Origin: Chimaeribacter arupi
GTDB lineage: Bacteria > Pseudomonadota > Gammaproteobacteria > Enterobacterales > Enterobacteriaceae
DNA length: 64,000 nucleotides
Reading direction: 5' to 3'
Assembly (NCBI RefSeq): GCF_002858805.1
Contig: NZ_PJZI01000003.1
Location: 62,001-126,000, forward strand
Shown here: positions 20,141 through 29,987 of the stretch, piece after piece
Position numbering within the stretch: the stretch's first letter is position 1
Layout of the letters: every line of letters begins with the position of its first letter
The notes under the pieces: model-generated
The model's input: the letters and a program-made list of their open reading frames with translations, nothing else
Databases searched by the model: none
Told to the model about the DNA's origin: nothing
Translations under genes and position numbers: made by a program

Positions 20141-21814
20141 ATGACAGAATCTTTTGCTCAACTATTTGAAGAATCCTTAAAAACCATCGAAACCCGCCCG
20201 GGTTCCATCGTTCGTGGTGTTGTTGTTGCCATTGACAAAGATATCGTTCTGGTTGATGCCGGTCTGAAATCTGAGTCTGCTATTCCGGCAGAACAGTTCA
20301 AGAACGCCCAGGGTGAACTGGAAATCCAGGTGGGTGACGAAGTTGACGTTGCTCTGGATGCAGTTGAAGACGGCTTCGGTGAAACCCTGCTGTCCCGTGA
20401 GAAAGCTAAACGTCATGAAGCTTGGATCACGCTGGAAAAAGCTTACGAAGACGCTGAAACTGTTACCGGTGTTATCAACGGCAAAGTTAAAGGTGGCTTC
20501 ACTGTTGAGCTGAACGGCATCCGTGCGTTCCTGCCAGGTTCCCTGGTTGACGTGCGTCCGGTACGCGACACCCTGCACCTTGAAGGCAAAGAACTTGAGT
20601 TCAAAGTCATCAAGCTGGACCAGAAACGCAACAACGTTGTTGTTTCCCGTCGTGCCGTGATCGAATCCGAGAACAGCGCTGAGCGCGATCAACTGTTGGA
20701 AAACCTGCAGGAAGGCATGGAAGTTAAAGGTATCGTTAAGAACCTCACTGACTACGGTGCATTCGTTGATCTGGGTGGCGTTGACGGCCTGCTGCATATC
20801 ACTGATATGGCATGGAAACGCGTTAAGCATCCGAGTGAAATCGTGAACGTTGGCGACGAAATCACTGTTAAAGTGCTGAAGTTCGACCGCGAGCGTACCC
20901 GTGTTTCTCTGGGTCTGAAGCAACTGGGCGAAGATCCGTGGGTTGCTATCGCTAAACGTTACCCGGAAGGCACCAAGCTGACCGGTCGTGTTACCAACCT
21001 GACTGATTACGGCTGCTTCGTAGAAATCGAAGAAGGCGTTGAAGGTCTGGTACACGTTTCCGAAATGGATTGGACCAACAAAAACATCCACCCGTCCAAA
21101 GTTGTTAACGTTGGCGACGTTGTGGAAGTTATGGTTCTGGACATCGACGAAGAACGTCGTCGTATCTCTCTGGGCCTGAAGCAGTGCAAATCCAACCCGT
21201 GGCAGCAGTTCGCTGAGACCCACAACAAGGGCGACCGCGTTGAAGGTAAAATCAAGTCTATCACTGACTTCGGTATCTTCATCGGCCTGGACGGCGGCAT
21301 CGACGGCCTGGTTCACCTGTCTGACATCTCCTGGAACGTTGCAGGCGAAGAAGCAGTACGTGAATACAAGAAAGGCGACGAAATCGCTGCTGTTGTTCTG
21401 CAAGTTGACGCAGAGCGCGAGCGTATCTCCCTGGGCGTGAAGCAGTTGGCTGAAGACCCGTTCAATAACTACCTGTCTATGAACAAGAAAGGTACTATTG
21501 TTACCGGTAAAGTCACTGCAGTTGACGCTAAAGGTGCTACAGTTGAATTAGCAGGCGGCGTAGAAGGCTACCTGCGTGCATCTGAAGCTTCTCGCGACCG
21601 CGTTGAAGATGCAACCCTGGTTCTGAATGTTGGCGACGACGTTGAAGCTAAATTCACCGGTGTTGACCGTAAGAACCGCGTTGTAAGCCTGTCCGTTCGT
21701 GCTAAGGACGAAGCTGACGAGAAAGATGCCATCGCTTCTGTGAACAACAAACCAGAAGAAGGTAACTTCTCTAACGCTATGGCTGAAGCTTTCAAAGCGG
21801 CTAAAGGCGAGTAA
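20141..21814 (+). CDS. rpsA: 30S ribosomal protein S1
   Basis: Largest 30S protein; binds mRNA and delivers it to the ribosome. The 557-aa length equals E. coli S1. Six S1 (OB-fold) domains are visible. The first two bind the ribosome. The later four repeat the pattern G-x-V-x-x-(L/I)-T-D-(Y/F)-G-x-F and HxSxM/I, for example [26 protein letters not shown] and [13 protein letters not shown]. Codon use is strongly biased to highly expressed codons compared with neighbours. It has no strong ribosome site but a structured leader. ihfB follows after a hairpin. Confidence 0.99.
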   Translation: MTESFAQLFEESLKTIETRPGSIVRGVVVAIDKDIVLVDAGLKSESAIPAEQFKNAQGELEIQVGDEVDVALDAVEDGFGETLLSREKAKRHEAWITLEKAYEDAETVTGVINGKVKGGFTVELNGIRAFLPGSLVDVRPVRDTLHLEGKELEFKVIKLDQKRNNVVVSRRAVIESENSAERDQLLENLQEGMEVKGIVKNLTDYGAFVDLGGVDGLLHITDMAWKRVKHPSEIVNVGDEITVKVLKFDRERTRVSLGLKQLGEDPWVAIAKRYPEGTKLTGRVTNLTDYGCFVEIEEGVEGLVHVSEMDWTNKNIHPSKVVNVGDVVEVMVLDIDEERRRISLGLKQCKSNPWQQFAETHNKGDRVEGKIKSITDFGIFIGLDGGIDGLVHLSDISWNVAGEEAVREYKKGDEIAAVVLQVDAERERISLGVKQLAEDPFNNYLSMNKKGTIVTGKVTAVDAKGATVELAGGVEGYLRASEASRDRVEDATLVLNVGDDVEAKFTGVDRKNRVVSLSVRAKDEADEKDAIASVNNKPEEGNFSNAMAEAFKAAKGE

Positions 21815-21820
21815 TGACGG

Positions 21821-21839
21821 GGGGCGGCCCTGCCGCCCC
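21821..21839 (+). terminator. GC-rich hairpin after rpsA
   Basis: Stem GGGGCGG / CCGCCCC with a CCCTG loop, just past the rpsA stop. No T-tract follows, so it is more likely an RNA-stabilising or weak terminator structure between rpsA and ihfB. Confidence 0.45.
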
Positions 21840-21874
21840 GAAACGGTAGTTTAGCTGCAAAGCTTGGAGGAACT

Positions 21875-22159
21875 ATGACCAAGTCTGAACTCATTGAAAG
21901 ACTTGCTGGCCAGCAATCTCATATTCCGGCGAAAGCCGTTGAAGATGCGGTGAAAGAAATGCTTGAACATATGGCCGGTACGCTGGCTGAAGGTGAACGC
22001 ATTGAAATTCGCGGATTCGGCAGTTTTTCACTTCACTACCGTGCTCCGCGCGTTGGGCGTAACCCAAAAACCGGCGATAAAGTTGAGTTGGACGGCAAAT
22101 ATGTTCCTCACTTTAAACCGGGTAAAGAGCTACGCGATCGCGCGAACATTTATGCCTGA
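21875..22159 (+). CDS. ihfB: Integration host factor subunit beta
   Basis: Small DNA-bending protein that pairs with IhfA and shapes many promoters and recombination sites. The 94-aa length equals E. coli IhfB. The HU/IHF signature [20 protein letters not shown] spans about residues 62-81, including the proline that inserts into DNA. ATG follows TTGGAGGAACT, a strong ribosome site. It lies after rpsA and ends with a strong terminator, as in E. coli. The protein itself could act at the AT-rich region upstream of focA in this window, but that is speculation. Confidence 0.99.
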   Translation: MTKSELIERLAGQQSHIPAKAVEDAVKEMLEHMAGTLAEGERIEIRGFGSFSLHYRAPRVGRNPKTGDKVELDGKYVPHFKPGKELRDRANIYA

Positions 22160-22195
22160 TATAGCAAGGCATAGTGTTATTGCCTTAGAGATGAT

Positions 22196-22227
22196 AAAAC
22201 GGTGCCTGACGGCACCGTTTTTTTATG
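22196..22227 (+). terminator. Rho-independent terminator after ihfB
   Basis: AAAACGGTGCC pairs perfectly with GGCACCGTTTT around a TGAC loop and is followed by further T. Strong terminator. Confidence 0.92.
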
Positions 22228-22393
22228 GGTAAAACAGCCGGATTGGGAGACGGATTCCACTCTGTCTGCTCTTTTCTGCAACACTGCACTTTCTTTCGCA
22301 CCTGCCTCGTAATCCTTTTTTCTCTGTTTACCGCCGCTTTTCACTCCGCTGCACACTGCTTACCTGAACAATTTTTTACGGGCGGGCGTCGCG

Positions 22394-22525
22394 ATTAAAC
22401 TCTCTCTATCTCATCTTGCCTCAGCATGGGTCATTGGCACCTTGCCATTGATGTGCTTGCCGGAATTGCCGTCATCCTGGGCTGGTGCATTGCTGCTGAT
22501 CATGGCGGGCGTTTTTACCGGGTGA
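22394..22525 (+). pseudogene. N-terminal fragment of ComEC/YcaI in a different frame
   Basis: This frame encodes IKLSLSHLASAWVIG, then TLPLMCLPELPSSWAG, then ALLLIMAGVFTG and a TGA at 22523. This looks like the first membrane segment of enterobacterial ComEC (E. coli YcaI starts MKITTVGVC and has GIFPLLILPQLPG). It stops just where the long downstream frame (from 22426) takes up the next hydrophobic segment. A one-base loss, for example in the T5 run at 22512-22516, would explain the split. The codon at the expected start is ATT, not ATG, GTG or TTG. Confidence 0.6.
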
Positions 22526-24660
22526 CGGCAACCGCATGGCTGGCGATAGTACTGCTGGCAATGGCATGGGCGCTGATACATGCCCTCGCTGCCTTAACGC
22601 AGATAGAAACGCTTTCCCGGCGTCATGTGGATATTGAAGGCGTAGTAACAGCCATTACCCTGCCTGATCAGCAAAATGACCGGACAACCATCAGGATACA
22701 AAAGGCTGAAGGGAAATGGCTATTCCCGCCGATGACGGTCACCGCATTCTGGCCTCAGGCAGAAACTGCACGATGCGCCGGGCAGCGTTGGCAATTAAAC
22801 ATGGCATTACGGCCGGTACACAGTCAGTTGAATGAGGGTGGGTTTGACAGTCAACGCTGGGCAATCGCTAATCACCGGCCTTTAGAGGGAAAAGTCCTTA
22901 ATGCGATACCGGTGGTGACCGAATGCAGCTATCGCCAGCAATTTATCAGCTATATCCAGCGCCATATGCCGAAGACCCGGCATCATGCCATTTTGTTGGC
23001 GCTGGCTTTCGGGGAAAGCCGTTTCCTTGATACAGAAACCCGGCGATTGCTGCAACAAACCGGTGTGGCGCATTTAATGGCCATCTCTGGGTTACACATT
23101 GCTGTCGCCGCCCTGTTTGGCTGGTGGCTGGCGCGGGCAATACAATTTTTTCTGCCGGTAAAATGGATAGGCTATAGTTTCCCACTAATACTGAGCGGCC
23201 TGGTTGCGCTGCTGTATGTTGGGTTATCGGGGGCGAACCCACCCGCCGTAAGAAGCGGGCTTGCGCTGGGGGTATGGCTGGCCCTGCGGCTATTTTCTGT
23301 CAGGTGCAGCAGCTGGCAGGTTGGGCTATGGTGTATGGCTCTGATGCTGCTGTTTGACCCGTTGCTGGTGCTTTCTGACAGTTTCTGGCTCTCATGTTTT
23401 GCGGTGAGCGCACTCCTATTCTGGTATCACTGGTGCCCGTTACCGCACCGCTATGCAACCGGCTGGCGCGGCGTAGGGGTGCGCTGGTTCCATCTGCAAT
23501 TCAGCATGTTCATCTTACTGATCCCCCTTCAGGCCGGCATCTTTGGCGGGTTTAACGCCGCATCACTGGCAGCAAACCTATGGGCGGTGCCCTGGGTGTC
23601 CTGCCTGGTTGTCCCTTTGGTGTTGCTGTCATTATCGGTTTCATTCTGGCTCTGGCCGGCCGGGCACCTCTGGACTCTGGCAGACCTCCTGCTGGGTTGG
23701 GCGCTGATGCCTTTATCTTCTCTGCAAACTGGCTGGTTTTTTCTGGACAGGCGAGCTCTGTTCTGGAGTGGTGCAGGGTGGTTAGCCGTCATCGCCTGGC
23801 GTCTGGGAAGCGTGCGGAATCATATGGCGATAGGCCTGGCGACGCTCTTATTAATCGCGGTCTATATGATGGAACGGCCAGCTGAAACATGGCGGCTGGA
23901 TATGATTGATGTCGGACATGGCCTGGCGGTGTTGATTGAAAAACAGGGGAAGGGGGTACTTTTTGATACCGGCAACCGTTGGGAAGGGGGAGACAGTGCA
24001 CAACGAACAATTCTGCCATTCTTACGCTGGCGCAATGTTGAGCTGGAAGAGATCATCATCAGCCATAGCCATTTAGATCATCAAGGTGGGCTGGCGACCT
24101 TACAGGCGGCTTTTCCGCAGGCCAGAATCCGCTCTTCCCAGCAGGGACTGCCCAGTTTGCCCTGTCGGCAAGGCGAAACCTGGCAGTGGCGGGGGTTAAT
24201 GTTTCACGCCCTGTGGCCCAAAACGCTGGCCGGGCAGGCGGGTAATAATCAGTCCTGTGTGGTGGCCGTCAACGATGGGTACCATCAGATCCTGTTGACC
24301 GGCGATATCGAACGGGAGGCGGAACAGGCCCTGCTCAGAGAGCAGCGGCCATCGCTGGCGTCTGTTTTGCTTCAGGTACCTCATCACGGCAGTAACACCT
24401 CCTCCATTGCACCGTTTTTGCGGGCGGTTAATCCTGACGCTGCGATTGTTTCTGCTTCCCGGTTCAATGCCTGGCGCCTGCCCGCTAAAAAGGTCAGGCT
24501 GCGCTATCAGAAAAACCGTATCGGATGGTGGGAGACAGCCCGGACAGGGCAGATAAGCGTACTTTTTTCACACGATCGCTGGCAAATAAAGGGCTTCCGT
24601 GAACAAATTCTGCCCCGATGGTATCACCAGCGGTTTGGCGTACAGGGGGATAATGAGTAG
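22426..24660 (+). CDS. ycaI: ComEC/Rec2-family DNA uptake channel YcaI, probably frameshifted near its start
   Basis: Inner-membrane ComEC homologue, the channel for single-stranded DNA in competent bacteria; its role in enterobacteria is mostly untested. The open frame gives 744 aa. It has the OB-like N-terminal domain (GGFDSQRWAIANHRPL), the competence membrane core (GVAHLMAISGLHIAVAAL) and a C-terminal metallo-beta-lactamase-like domain (DVGHGLAVL, DTGNRWEGGDS, SHSHLDHQGG, LLTGDIE, PHHGSNTSS). The first ~28 codons look unlike ComEC, because the true N-terminus is encoded one frame away just upstream. The ATG has no good ribosome site. So the gene is either frameshifted, carries a sequencing error, or is expressed in shortened form. 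msbA follows after 36 bases. Confidence 0.85.
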   Translation: MGHWHLAIDVLAGIAVILGWCIAADHGGRFYRVTATAWLAIVLLAMAWALIHALAALTQIETLSRRHVDIEGVVTAITLPDQQNDRTTIRIQKAEGKWLFPPMTVTAFWPQAETARCAGQRWQLNMALRPVHSQLNEGGFDSQRWAIANHRPLEGKVLNAIPVVTECSYRQQFISYIQRHMPKTRHHAILLALAFGESRFLDTETRRLLQQTGVAHLMAISGLHIAVAALFGWWLARAIQFFLPVKWIGYSFPLILSGLVALLYVGLSGANPPAVRSGLALGVWLALRLFSVRCSSWQVGLWCMALMLLFDPLLVLSDSFWLSCFAVSALLFWYHWCPLPHRYATGWRGVGVRWFHLQFSMFILLIPLQAGIFGGFNAASLAANLWAVPWVSCLVVPLVLLSLSVSFWLWPAGHLWTLADLLLGWALMPLSSLQTGWFFLDRRALFWSGAGWLAVIAWRLGSVRNHMAIGLATLLLIAVYMMERPAETWRLDMIDVGHGLAVLIEKQGKGVLFDTGNRWEGGDSAQRTILPFLRWRNVELEEIIISHSHLDHQGGLATLQAAFPQARIRSSQQGLPSLPCRQGETWQWRGLMFHALWPKTLAGQAGNNQSCVVAVNDGYHQILLTGDIEREAEQALLREQRPSLASVLLQVPHHGSNTSSIAPFLRAVNPDAAIVSASRFNAWRLPAKKVRLRYQKNRIGWWETARTGQISVLFSHDRWQIKGFREQILPRWYHQRFGVQGDNE

Positions 24661-24696
24661 AATGAGCCGCTATTACTTACGAAGCTGGTTAATTGC

Positions 24697-26445
24697 ATGA
24701 TGAATGATAAAGATCTCTCCACCTGGCAGACCTTTCGTCGCCTCTGGCCGATGATCACACCGTTTAAAACAGGCCTGATTGCGGCGGCCATTGCACTGAT
24801 TCTTAATGCTGCCAGTGATACGTTTATGCTGTCGTTGCTGAAACCCTTATTGGATGACGGCTTCGGCAAAGCGGATAACTCAATCTTACTGTGGATGCCG
24901 CTGGCAGTGATTGGATTAATGTTAGTCCGGGGTATCACCAGCTTTGTTTCAAGCTATTGTATCTCATGGGTTTCCGGTAAAGTGGTAATGCAGATGCGTC
25001 GCCGCCTTTTCAGCCACATGATGGGCATGCCGGTCTCCTTTTTTGACCAGCAATCCACCGGTACCCTGCTGTCACGCATTACTTATGACTCAGAACAGGT
25101 CGCTTCCTCCTCATCGAGTGCACTGATTACTGTTGTGCGTGAAGGCGCGTCGATTATCGGTCTGTTTATCATGATGTTCTATTACAGCTGGCAGCTGTCG
25201 CTCATCCTGATTGTGATTGCGCCGGTTGTCTCTGTGGCTATCCGCCTGGTCTCCAAGCGTTTCCGCAATATCAGTAAAAATATGCAGAATACGATGGGGC
25301 AGGTGACGACCAGCGCAGAGCAGATGCTGAAAGGCCACAAAGAGGTGCTGATCTTCGGCGGCCAGCAGGTTGAAACAGAGCGTTTTAATCAGGTCAGTAA
25401 CCGTATGCGTCAGCAGGGCATGAAAATGGTCTCTGCCTCTTCCATCTCTGACCCGATTATTCAGCTGATTGCCTCACTGGCGTTGGCATTTGTCCTCTAT
25501 GCAGCGAGCTTCCCGAGTGTGATGGAGACCCTGACGGCCGGTACTATTACCGTGGTCTTCTCTTCCATGATCGCCCTGATGCGCCCGCTTAAATCCCTGA
25601 CTAACGTGAATGCTCAGTTCCAGCGCGGTATGGCCGCTTGCCAGACTTTGTTCTCCATTCTGGACATGGATCAGGAGAAGGACGAAGGTACCCGTGAAGT
25701 CACCCGTGCTGTGGGAGAGATTGAATTCCGCCATGTGACGTTCAGTTATCCAGGCAAAGACACGCCGGCACTGCGTGATATCAACCTGCACATTCCGGCC
25801 GGTAAAACAGTTGCCCTGGTCGGGCGTTCAGGTTCCGGTAAATCGACCATCGCCAACTTGCTGACCCGTTTCTATGATATCCAGCAGGGCGAAATTCTGA
25901 TGGATGGTCATGATCTGCGTGAATATACCCTGTCTTCACTGCGTCGGCAGGTCGCGCTGGTGTCGCAAAACGTACACCTGTTTAACGACACCATTGCCAA
26001 TAACATTGCCTATGCCAGCCAGAACCTGTACTCGCGTGAGCAGATTGAGAAAGCGGCGAACATGGCCTATGCGATGGATTTCATCAGCAAAATGGACAAT
26101 GGCCTGGATACCGTTATCGGGGAGAACGGGGTGCTGCTGTCGGGTGGGCAACGCCAGCGTATTGCCATTGCCCGCGCATTGCTGCGTGATTCACCGGTAC
26201 TGATCCTGGATGAGGCGACCTCGGCACTGGACACCGAGTCTGAGCGGGCAATTCAGAAAGCCCTGGATGAATTGCAGAAGAACCGCACATCGCTGGTGAT
26301 TGCCCACCGCCTTTCTACCATTGAGAGCGCAGATGAGATCCTGGTGGTGGAAGAGGGGCGTATCGTTGAACGCGGCAATCACCCGACGCTGTTGGCACAG
26401 GGTGGGGCGTATGCGCAACTCTACCGGATGCAGTTTGGCCAATGA
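24697..26445 (+). CDS. msbA: Lipid A / phospholipid flippase MsbA (ABC transporter)
   Basis: Essential inner-membrane homodimeric ABC exporter that flips core-lipid A to the periplasmic face. The 582-aa length equals E. coli MsbA. An N-terminal six-helix domain (about residues 20-310) is followed by the ATPase domain with Walker [10 protein letters not shown] (near residue 376), signature LSGGQRQR, Walker [13 protein letters not shown] and the switch histidine in [10 protein letters not shown]. The start [18 protein letters not shown] matches the family. The stop overlaps the lpxK start by 4 bases (ATGA), so the two are translationally coupled. Confidence 0.99.
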   Translation: MMNDKDLSTWQTFRRLWPMITPFKTGLIAAAIALILNAASDTFMLSLLKPLLDDGFGKADNSILLWMPLAVIGLMLVRGITSFVSSYCISWVSGKVVMQMRRRLFSHMMGMPVSFFDQQSTGTLLSRITYDSEQVASSSSSALITVVREGASIIGLFIMMFYYSWQLSLILIVIAPVVSVAIRLVSKRFRNISKNMQNTMGQVTTSAEQMLKGHKEVLIFGGQQVETERFNQVSNRMRQQGMKMVSASSISDPIIQLIASLALAFVLYAASFPSVMETLTAGTITVVFSSMIALMRPLKSLTNVNAQFQRGMAACQTLFSILDMDQEKDEGTREVTRAVGEIEFRHVTFSYPGKDTPALRDINLHIPAGKTVALVGRSGSGKSTIANLLTRFYDIQQGEILMDGHDLREYTLSSLRRQVALVSQNVHLFNDTIANNIAYASQNLYSREQIEKAANMAYAMDFISKMDNGLDTVIGENGVLLSGGQRQRIAIARALLRDSPVLILDEATSALDTESERAIQKALDELQKNRTSLVIAHRLSTIESADEILVVEEGRIVERGNHPTLLAQGGAYAQLYRMQFGQ

Positions 26446-27434
26446 TAGAAAAGATCTGGGCCGGTCGGTCACCGCTGTATCTGCTGTTATTACCGCTGTC
26501 CTGGCTTTACGGAGCCGTGTCCTCACTGATTCGCCTGAGTTACCAGTGGGGCTGGCGTAAAAGCTGGCGGGCGCCGGTGCCGGTGGTGGTGGTGGGAAAC
26601 CTCACCGCCGGAGGCAATGGTAAAACGCCGGTGGTGATCTGGCTGGTGGAGCAACTCCAGCAGCGTGGCCTGCGGGTAGGGGTGGTTTCCCGCGGGTATG
26701 GCGGCAAAGCGGAACAGTACCCGCTGCGGGTAACGCCTGAAACCTCTACCCGGCAAGCCGGGGATGAACCGGTGCTGATTTTCCAGCGCACCGGTGCGCC
26801 GGTTGCGGTGGCACCGGTACGCCGTGATGCGGTTCAGGCGCTGCTTTCTGAACCGGTGGATATTATTGTCACGGATGATGGCCTGCAGCATTACGCCCTG
26901 CAACGTGACGCGGAGATTGTGGTGGTGGACGGTGTGCGCCGTTTCGGAAATGGCTGGTGGTTGCCGGCCGGGCCGATGCGTGAGCGTGCCGGCCGCCTTA
27001 AGCACGTGGATGCCGTCATCACTAACGGCGGCCAGCCTGCGTCCGGTGAAATTGCCATGACGTTACAGGCCGGGCACGCCGTCAATCTGCTTACCGGGGA
27101 GCATCGTTCGCCGGAGCAGTTAAAGAGCGTGGTTGCTGTGGCCGGCATCGGCCATCCGCCGCGCTTTTTCGCCACGCTGGAGGCGTTGGGCGTCCGGCCG
27201 CATCACTGTGTGGCGTTTGCTGACCACCAGAACTACCAGCCTGAGCAACTGGCTGCCCTGACTACCGGCGATGAGCTTTTATTGATGACGGAGAAAGACG
27301 CAGTCAAATGCCGGGCGTTTGCGCAGGAAAACTGGTGGTACCTGCCGGTGAATGCCGATATTCCTGCCGCGCAGGCAGAAAAATTATTAACACTGTTGTC
27401 AGGATTAGCCGCAACCTCATCCGGTAAAAAATAG
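26442..27434 (+). CDS. lpxK: Tetraacyldisaccharide 4'-kinase
   Basis: Membrane-associated kinase that phosphorylates the lipid A disaccharide precursor to make lipid IVA. The 330-aa protein has an N-terminal membrane helix (about 13-33) and an unusual P-loop, [12 protein letters not shown] at about 52-63, typical of Lpx[10 protein letters not shown] follows, with catalytic Asp residues, and then a C-terminal MTEKDAVKC segment. It overlaps msbA by 4 bases. Together they supply and export lipid A. No clear terminator follows; a long leader for the next gene begins. Confidence 0.98.
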   Translation: MIEKIWAGRSPLYLLLLPLSWLYGAVSSLIRLSYQWGWRKSWRAPVPVVVVGNLTAGGNGKTPVVIWLVEQLQQRGLRVGVVSRGYGGKAEQYPLRVTPETSTRQAGDEPVLIFQRTGAPVAVAPVRRDAVQALLSEPVDIIVTDDGLQHYALQRDAEIVVVDGVRRFGNGWWLPAGPMRERAGRLKHVDAVITNGGQPASGEIAMTLQAGHAVNLLTGEHRSPEQLKSVVAVAGIGHPPRFFATLEALGVRPHHCVAFADHQNYQPEQLAALTTGDELLLMTEKDAVKCRAFAQENWWYLPVNADIPAAQAEKLLTLLSGLAATSSGKK

Positions 27435-27757
27435 CGTTATTATTTATCGAGCAATAATAGCCACTTAAGCGCATAAAGACATAACTTTACAGAAATACCC
27501 GATTGTTAGTGTGGAAAAACTTGCTATCAATCGGGCTTTATGAGTAAATAGCCGCCTGCCTGTGATGCAGACCTATTTATGAGTATGTGTGACCTACTAC
27601 AGAGTTAAGCTAAAGTTCAGCAGTTCCTCCCAAAACGTTGTCATCCGATTCCGCTTTCAAAGATGAACCCTCTTGTTGTCCCCCATCAGTAATATTTCTG
27701 TCAAACAGTCCGTATATGCCGTAGGGCAAATTATTTAAAAATTAAAAGGTAATTCTG
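27435..27757 (+). promoter_or_regulatory. Long leader / promoter region of a cold-shock gene
   Basis: This 323-base gap holds no supported gene. TGACCTACTACAGA at 27590-27603 resembles the cold box TGACGTACAGA found near the 5' end of E. coli cspA-type mRNAs, with three extra bases. TATTTA at 27574-27579 could be the -10 just before it. A leader of about 160 bases would fit a cold-responsive csp gene. The gene's ribosome site is AAAAGGT at about 27745. All by inspection. Confidence 0.4.
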
Positions 27758-27967
27758 ATGTCCAAGAAAATGGGTCAAGTTAAGTGGTTCAATGAAAGCA
27801 AAGGTTTTGGTTTTATTGAGCAGCAGGATGGCGGTAAAGATGTGTTCGTTCACTTCTCTGCTATTGCATCGGAAGGTTTCAAAACCCTGGCTGAAGGCCA
27901 GCGTGTTGAATACACCATCCAGGACAGCCCACGCGGTCCGGCTGCAGCCAACGTTATCGCGCTTTAA
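27758..27967 (+). CDS. Cold-shock protein, CspC/CspE type
   Basis: A 69-aa single cold-shock-domain protein that binds single-stranded RNA and DNA and melts RNA hairpins. Both nucleic-acid motifs are intact: RNP1 KGFGFIEQ (about 20-27) and RNP2 DVFVHFSAI (about 32-40). The sequence is nearest to E. coli CspC/CspE ([15 protein letters not shown]). E. coli has no csp gene between lpxK and ycaQ, but this is a common site in other Enterobacterales as I recall. It has a long leader and its own terminator, so is a single-gene unit. Confidence 0.93.
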   Translation: MSKKMGQVKWFNESKGFGFIEQQDGGKDVFVHFSAIASEGFKTLAEGQRVEYTIQDSPRGPAAANVIAL

Positions 27968-28051
27968 GCGTGACACTCCCAGTCATGATGAATAGCCGGG
28001 TAAATTCAGACTAGTGCTGATTCCCCTTCATCATAAACTGATCAATTCTAG

Positions 28052-28075
28052 ACCCGCACTACTGCGGGTTTTTTA
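28052..28075 (+). terminator. Rho-independent terminator after the first csp gene
   Basis: ACCCGCA / TGCGGGT stem with a CTAC loop, followed by TTTTT. It lies 85 bases past the stop codon. Confidence 0.88.
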
Positions 28076-28179
28076 AAAGCTCAAAAAAGGTTTTATTTAT
28101 TGAAGACACAATTGAGCAACAGCATCCGGTGCCACTAAGGCGTGCTGAGGATGCTCACAAAAATTAAGGAAAATAAAAT

Positions 28180-28395
28180 ATGATGTTAAAAACAGGCCGT
28201 GTGAAATGGTACAACCAGGCAAAAGGGTATGGCTTTATTTCTCCGAATGACGGCGGCAGCGATCTTTATGTCAGCCGTATGTCGATTGCCAATACTAAAA
28301 ATAAATCTCTCCTGGAAGGACAGCAGGTTGAATTTACCTGTTACCACAGCGTCAATCACGGTTTATCCGCTGCGGATGTTATTGCCTTCCATTGA
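28180..28395 (+). CDS. Divergent cold-shock-domain protein
   Basis: A 71-aa protein with one cold-shock domain. RNP1 is intact (KGYGFISPN), but RNP2 is altered: the usual DVFVHFSAI is DLYVSRMSI here, losing the His and the aromatic Phe that stack on nucleic acid. The linker NTKNKSLLEGQQVEF is close to normal, while the last strand is unusual (TCYHSVNHGLSAADVIAFH). ATG 28180 (or the next Met) follows TAAGGAAAA. It lies 212 bases after the first csp gene and beyond its terminator, so it is separately expressed. It may be a diverged paralogue with changed binding, like CspF and CspH of E. coli, which are also degenerate. Confidence 0.85.
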   Translation: MMLKTGRVKWYNQAKGYGFISPNDGGSDLYVSRMSIANTKNKSLLEGQQVEFTCYHSVNHGLSAADVIAFH

Positions 28396-28485
28396 TTCAA
28401 CGCGTTTTCCCCTGATTTTACCTGCTGCGTAAAGTGTGCTATCGATATCCAATACCGTGTTATTACACGAAGAATGGATATCGTT

Positions 28486-29736
28486 ATGCCAGGCTTTACA
28501 CTCTCTCTGCCTACCGCCCGCGCGCTACACCTCACTGCGCAGCAGTTATTGCACCCCCTTGCTTCACCGCCACAGCGGCATCATCTGCTGGACGCTATCC
28601 GGGCGATGGGCCTTCTGCAAATCGACACCATCAGTGTGGTGGCGCGCAGTCCCTATCTGGTGCTTTTCAGCCGTTTAGGCGCTTATCCTGCATCCTGGCT
28701 TGATGAGGCACTGGCACAGCGTGAGCTGTTTGAGTACTGGGCACATGAGGCCTGCTTTATCCCTGCCGACGATTTCCGCCTGCTGCGCCACCGGATGCTG
28801 GCCCCCGATAAAATGGGCTGGAAATACAATGCGGCCTGGCACCAGGAACATCAGGCGGCCATGACGCAACTGTTGCAGTACATTGAACAGCATGGCCCGG
28901 TGCGCTCGGCGGATTTTACCCGTGTGCAGGGCCGCGGCACGGGCTGGTGGGATTGGAAACCGGAAAAACGCCATCTGGAAACCCTCTTTACTCTGGGGCA
29001 GGTCATGGTGGCGGAACGGCGCAACTTTCACCGGGTGTATGATCTGACGTCACGGGTCAGGCCCGGTTGGTGTGATGAAACCAGCACCCTGAGTGAAGCG
29101 GAGGCCCGCCGGGAGATGTTACGCCGCAGCGCCCGCAGCCTGGGTATTTTTAAGCCGGACTGGTTGCCGGATTATTACCGGCTAAAGCACGTGCCGCTCA
29201 ACGAGAGTATTGCCTCGCTGCTGGATGAGGGGGAAATTGTGCCGGTGAGTGTGGCAGGGTTCAGCGAGCCATTTTACCTGCACCACAGCCTGCAACCGCT
29301 TTGCCGGCAGGAAACGCGTTTGCGCCCGAGCGTGACCACGCTGCTGTCGCCGTTTGATCCGGTGGTCTGGCACCGCAAACGCGCCCTGGAACTGTTTGGG
29401 TTTGATTACCGTCTCGAGTGTTATACGCCGCAGGAGAAACGGCGCTATGGCTATTTTGTGTTGCCGGTATTGCAGCGCGGTGAGCTGATTGGCCGCACCG
29501 ATGCCAAAATGCATCGCAAAGCGCAGGTCTTCGAGATTAAACAGTTTTACCTGGAGCCAGGCGTGCGGCTGGGGCCGCAGCGCATCCGCGATCTGACCCA
29601 GGCCATCACCCGCTGTGCGCAATGGCATGGGGCCACGCAGGTGCGTATTGGCGGGGTGCCGGAGGCGTTACAGCCGCACTGGCAGCAGGGGTGGGTATGT
29701 GGAACCCGGCCCGCATTCTTGCAGGACGATGATTAA
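28486..29736 (+). CDS. ycaQ: YcaQ winged-helix DNA glycosylase (interstrand crosslink repair)
   Basis: Family of HTH_42 proteins. E. coli YcaQ unhooks N7-guanine interstrand crosslinks and removes some alkylated bases. From ATG 28486 it is 416 aa and aligns end to end with E. coli; an in-frame ATG at 28474 is also possible. The conserved stretches are LLQIDTISVVARSPYLVLFSR, FEYWAHEACFIP, HRMLAPDKMGWKY and LSPFDPVVWHRKRA, which cover the winged-helix modules. The QxD-type catalytic motif is expected in QIDTI (near residue 51). It lies 68 bases upstream of ycaR. Confidence 0.95.
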   Translation: MPGFTLSLPTARALHLTAQQLLHPLASPPQRHHLLDAIRAMGLLQIDTISVVARSPYLVLFSRLGAYPASWLDEALAQRELFEYWAHEACFIPADDFRLLRHRMLAPDKMGWKYNAAWHQEHQAAMTQLLQYIEQHGPVRSADFTRVQGRGTGWWDWKPEKRHLETLFTLGQVMVAERRNFHRVYDLTSRVRPGWCDETSTLSEAEARREMLRRSARSLGIFKPDWLPDYYRLKHVPLNESIASLLDEGEIVPVSVAGFSEPFYLHHSLQPLCRQETRLRPSVTTLLSPFDPVVWHRKRALELFGFDYRLECYTPQEKRRYGYFVLPVLQRGELIGRTDAKMHRKAQVFEIKQFYLEPGVRLGPQRIRDLTQAITRCAQWHGATQVRIGGVPEALQPHWQQGWVCGTRPAFLQDDD

Positions 29737-29804
29737 CCCTCTCTGCCGGTTATGGTATTCTTTGCCCCCTGAGCTTTTAACCACATCTCCAGCGTGGAGG
29801 GATT

Positions 29805-29987
29805 ATGGATCATCGTTTATTGGAAATCGTGGCGTGCCCGGTCTGCAACGGCAAACTCTATTTCAACAAAGAAAAACAAGAACTGGTATGCAAAGCGGAT
29901 AGCCTGGCTTATCCGGTCCGGGAAGGTATTCCGGTATTGCTGGAAAATGAAGCGCGTGCGCTGCCGGCTGACGAGACACACCCATGA
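29805..29987 (+). CDS. ycaR: Trm112-family small protein YcaR
   Basis: A 60-aa protein with the Trm112/YcaR fold: [19 protein letters not shown] near the N-terminus and [13 protein letters not shown] near the end. The function in bacteria is unclear. It ends by a 4-base overlap with kdsB (ATGA at 29984), so the two are translationally coupled, as in E. coli. The ribosome site is TGGAGGG. Confidence 0.93.
   Translation: MDHRLLEIVACPVCNGKLYFNKEKQELVCKADSLAYPVREGIPVLLENEARALPADETHP

Noticed and set aside
20177-21403. A 408-codon minus-strand open frame within rpsA
   Set aside because: Antisense to S1, caused by the strong codon bias of rpsA.
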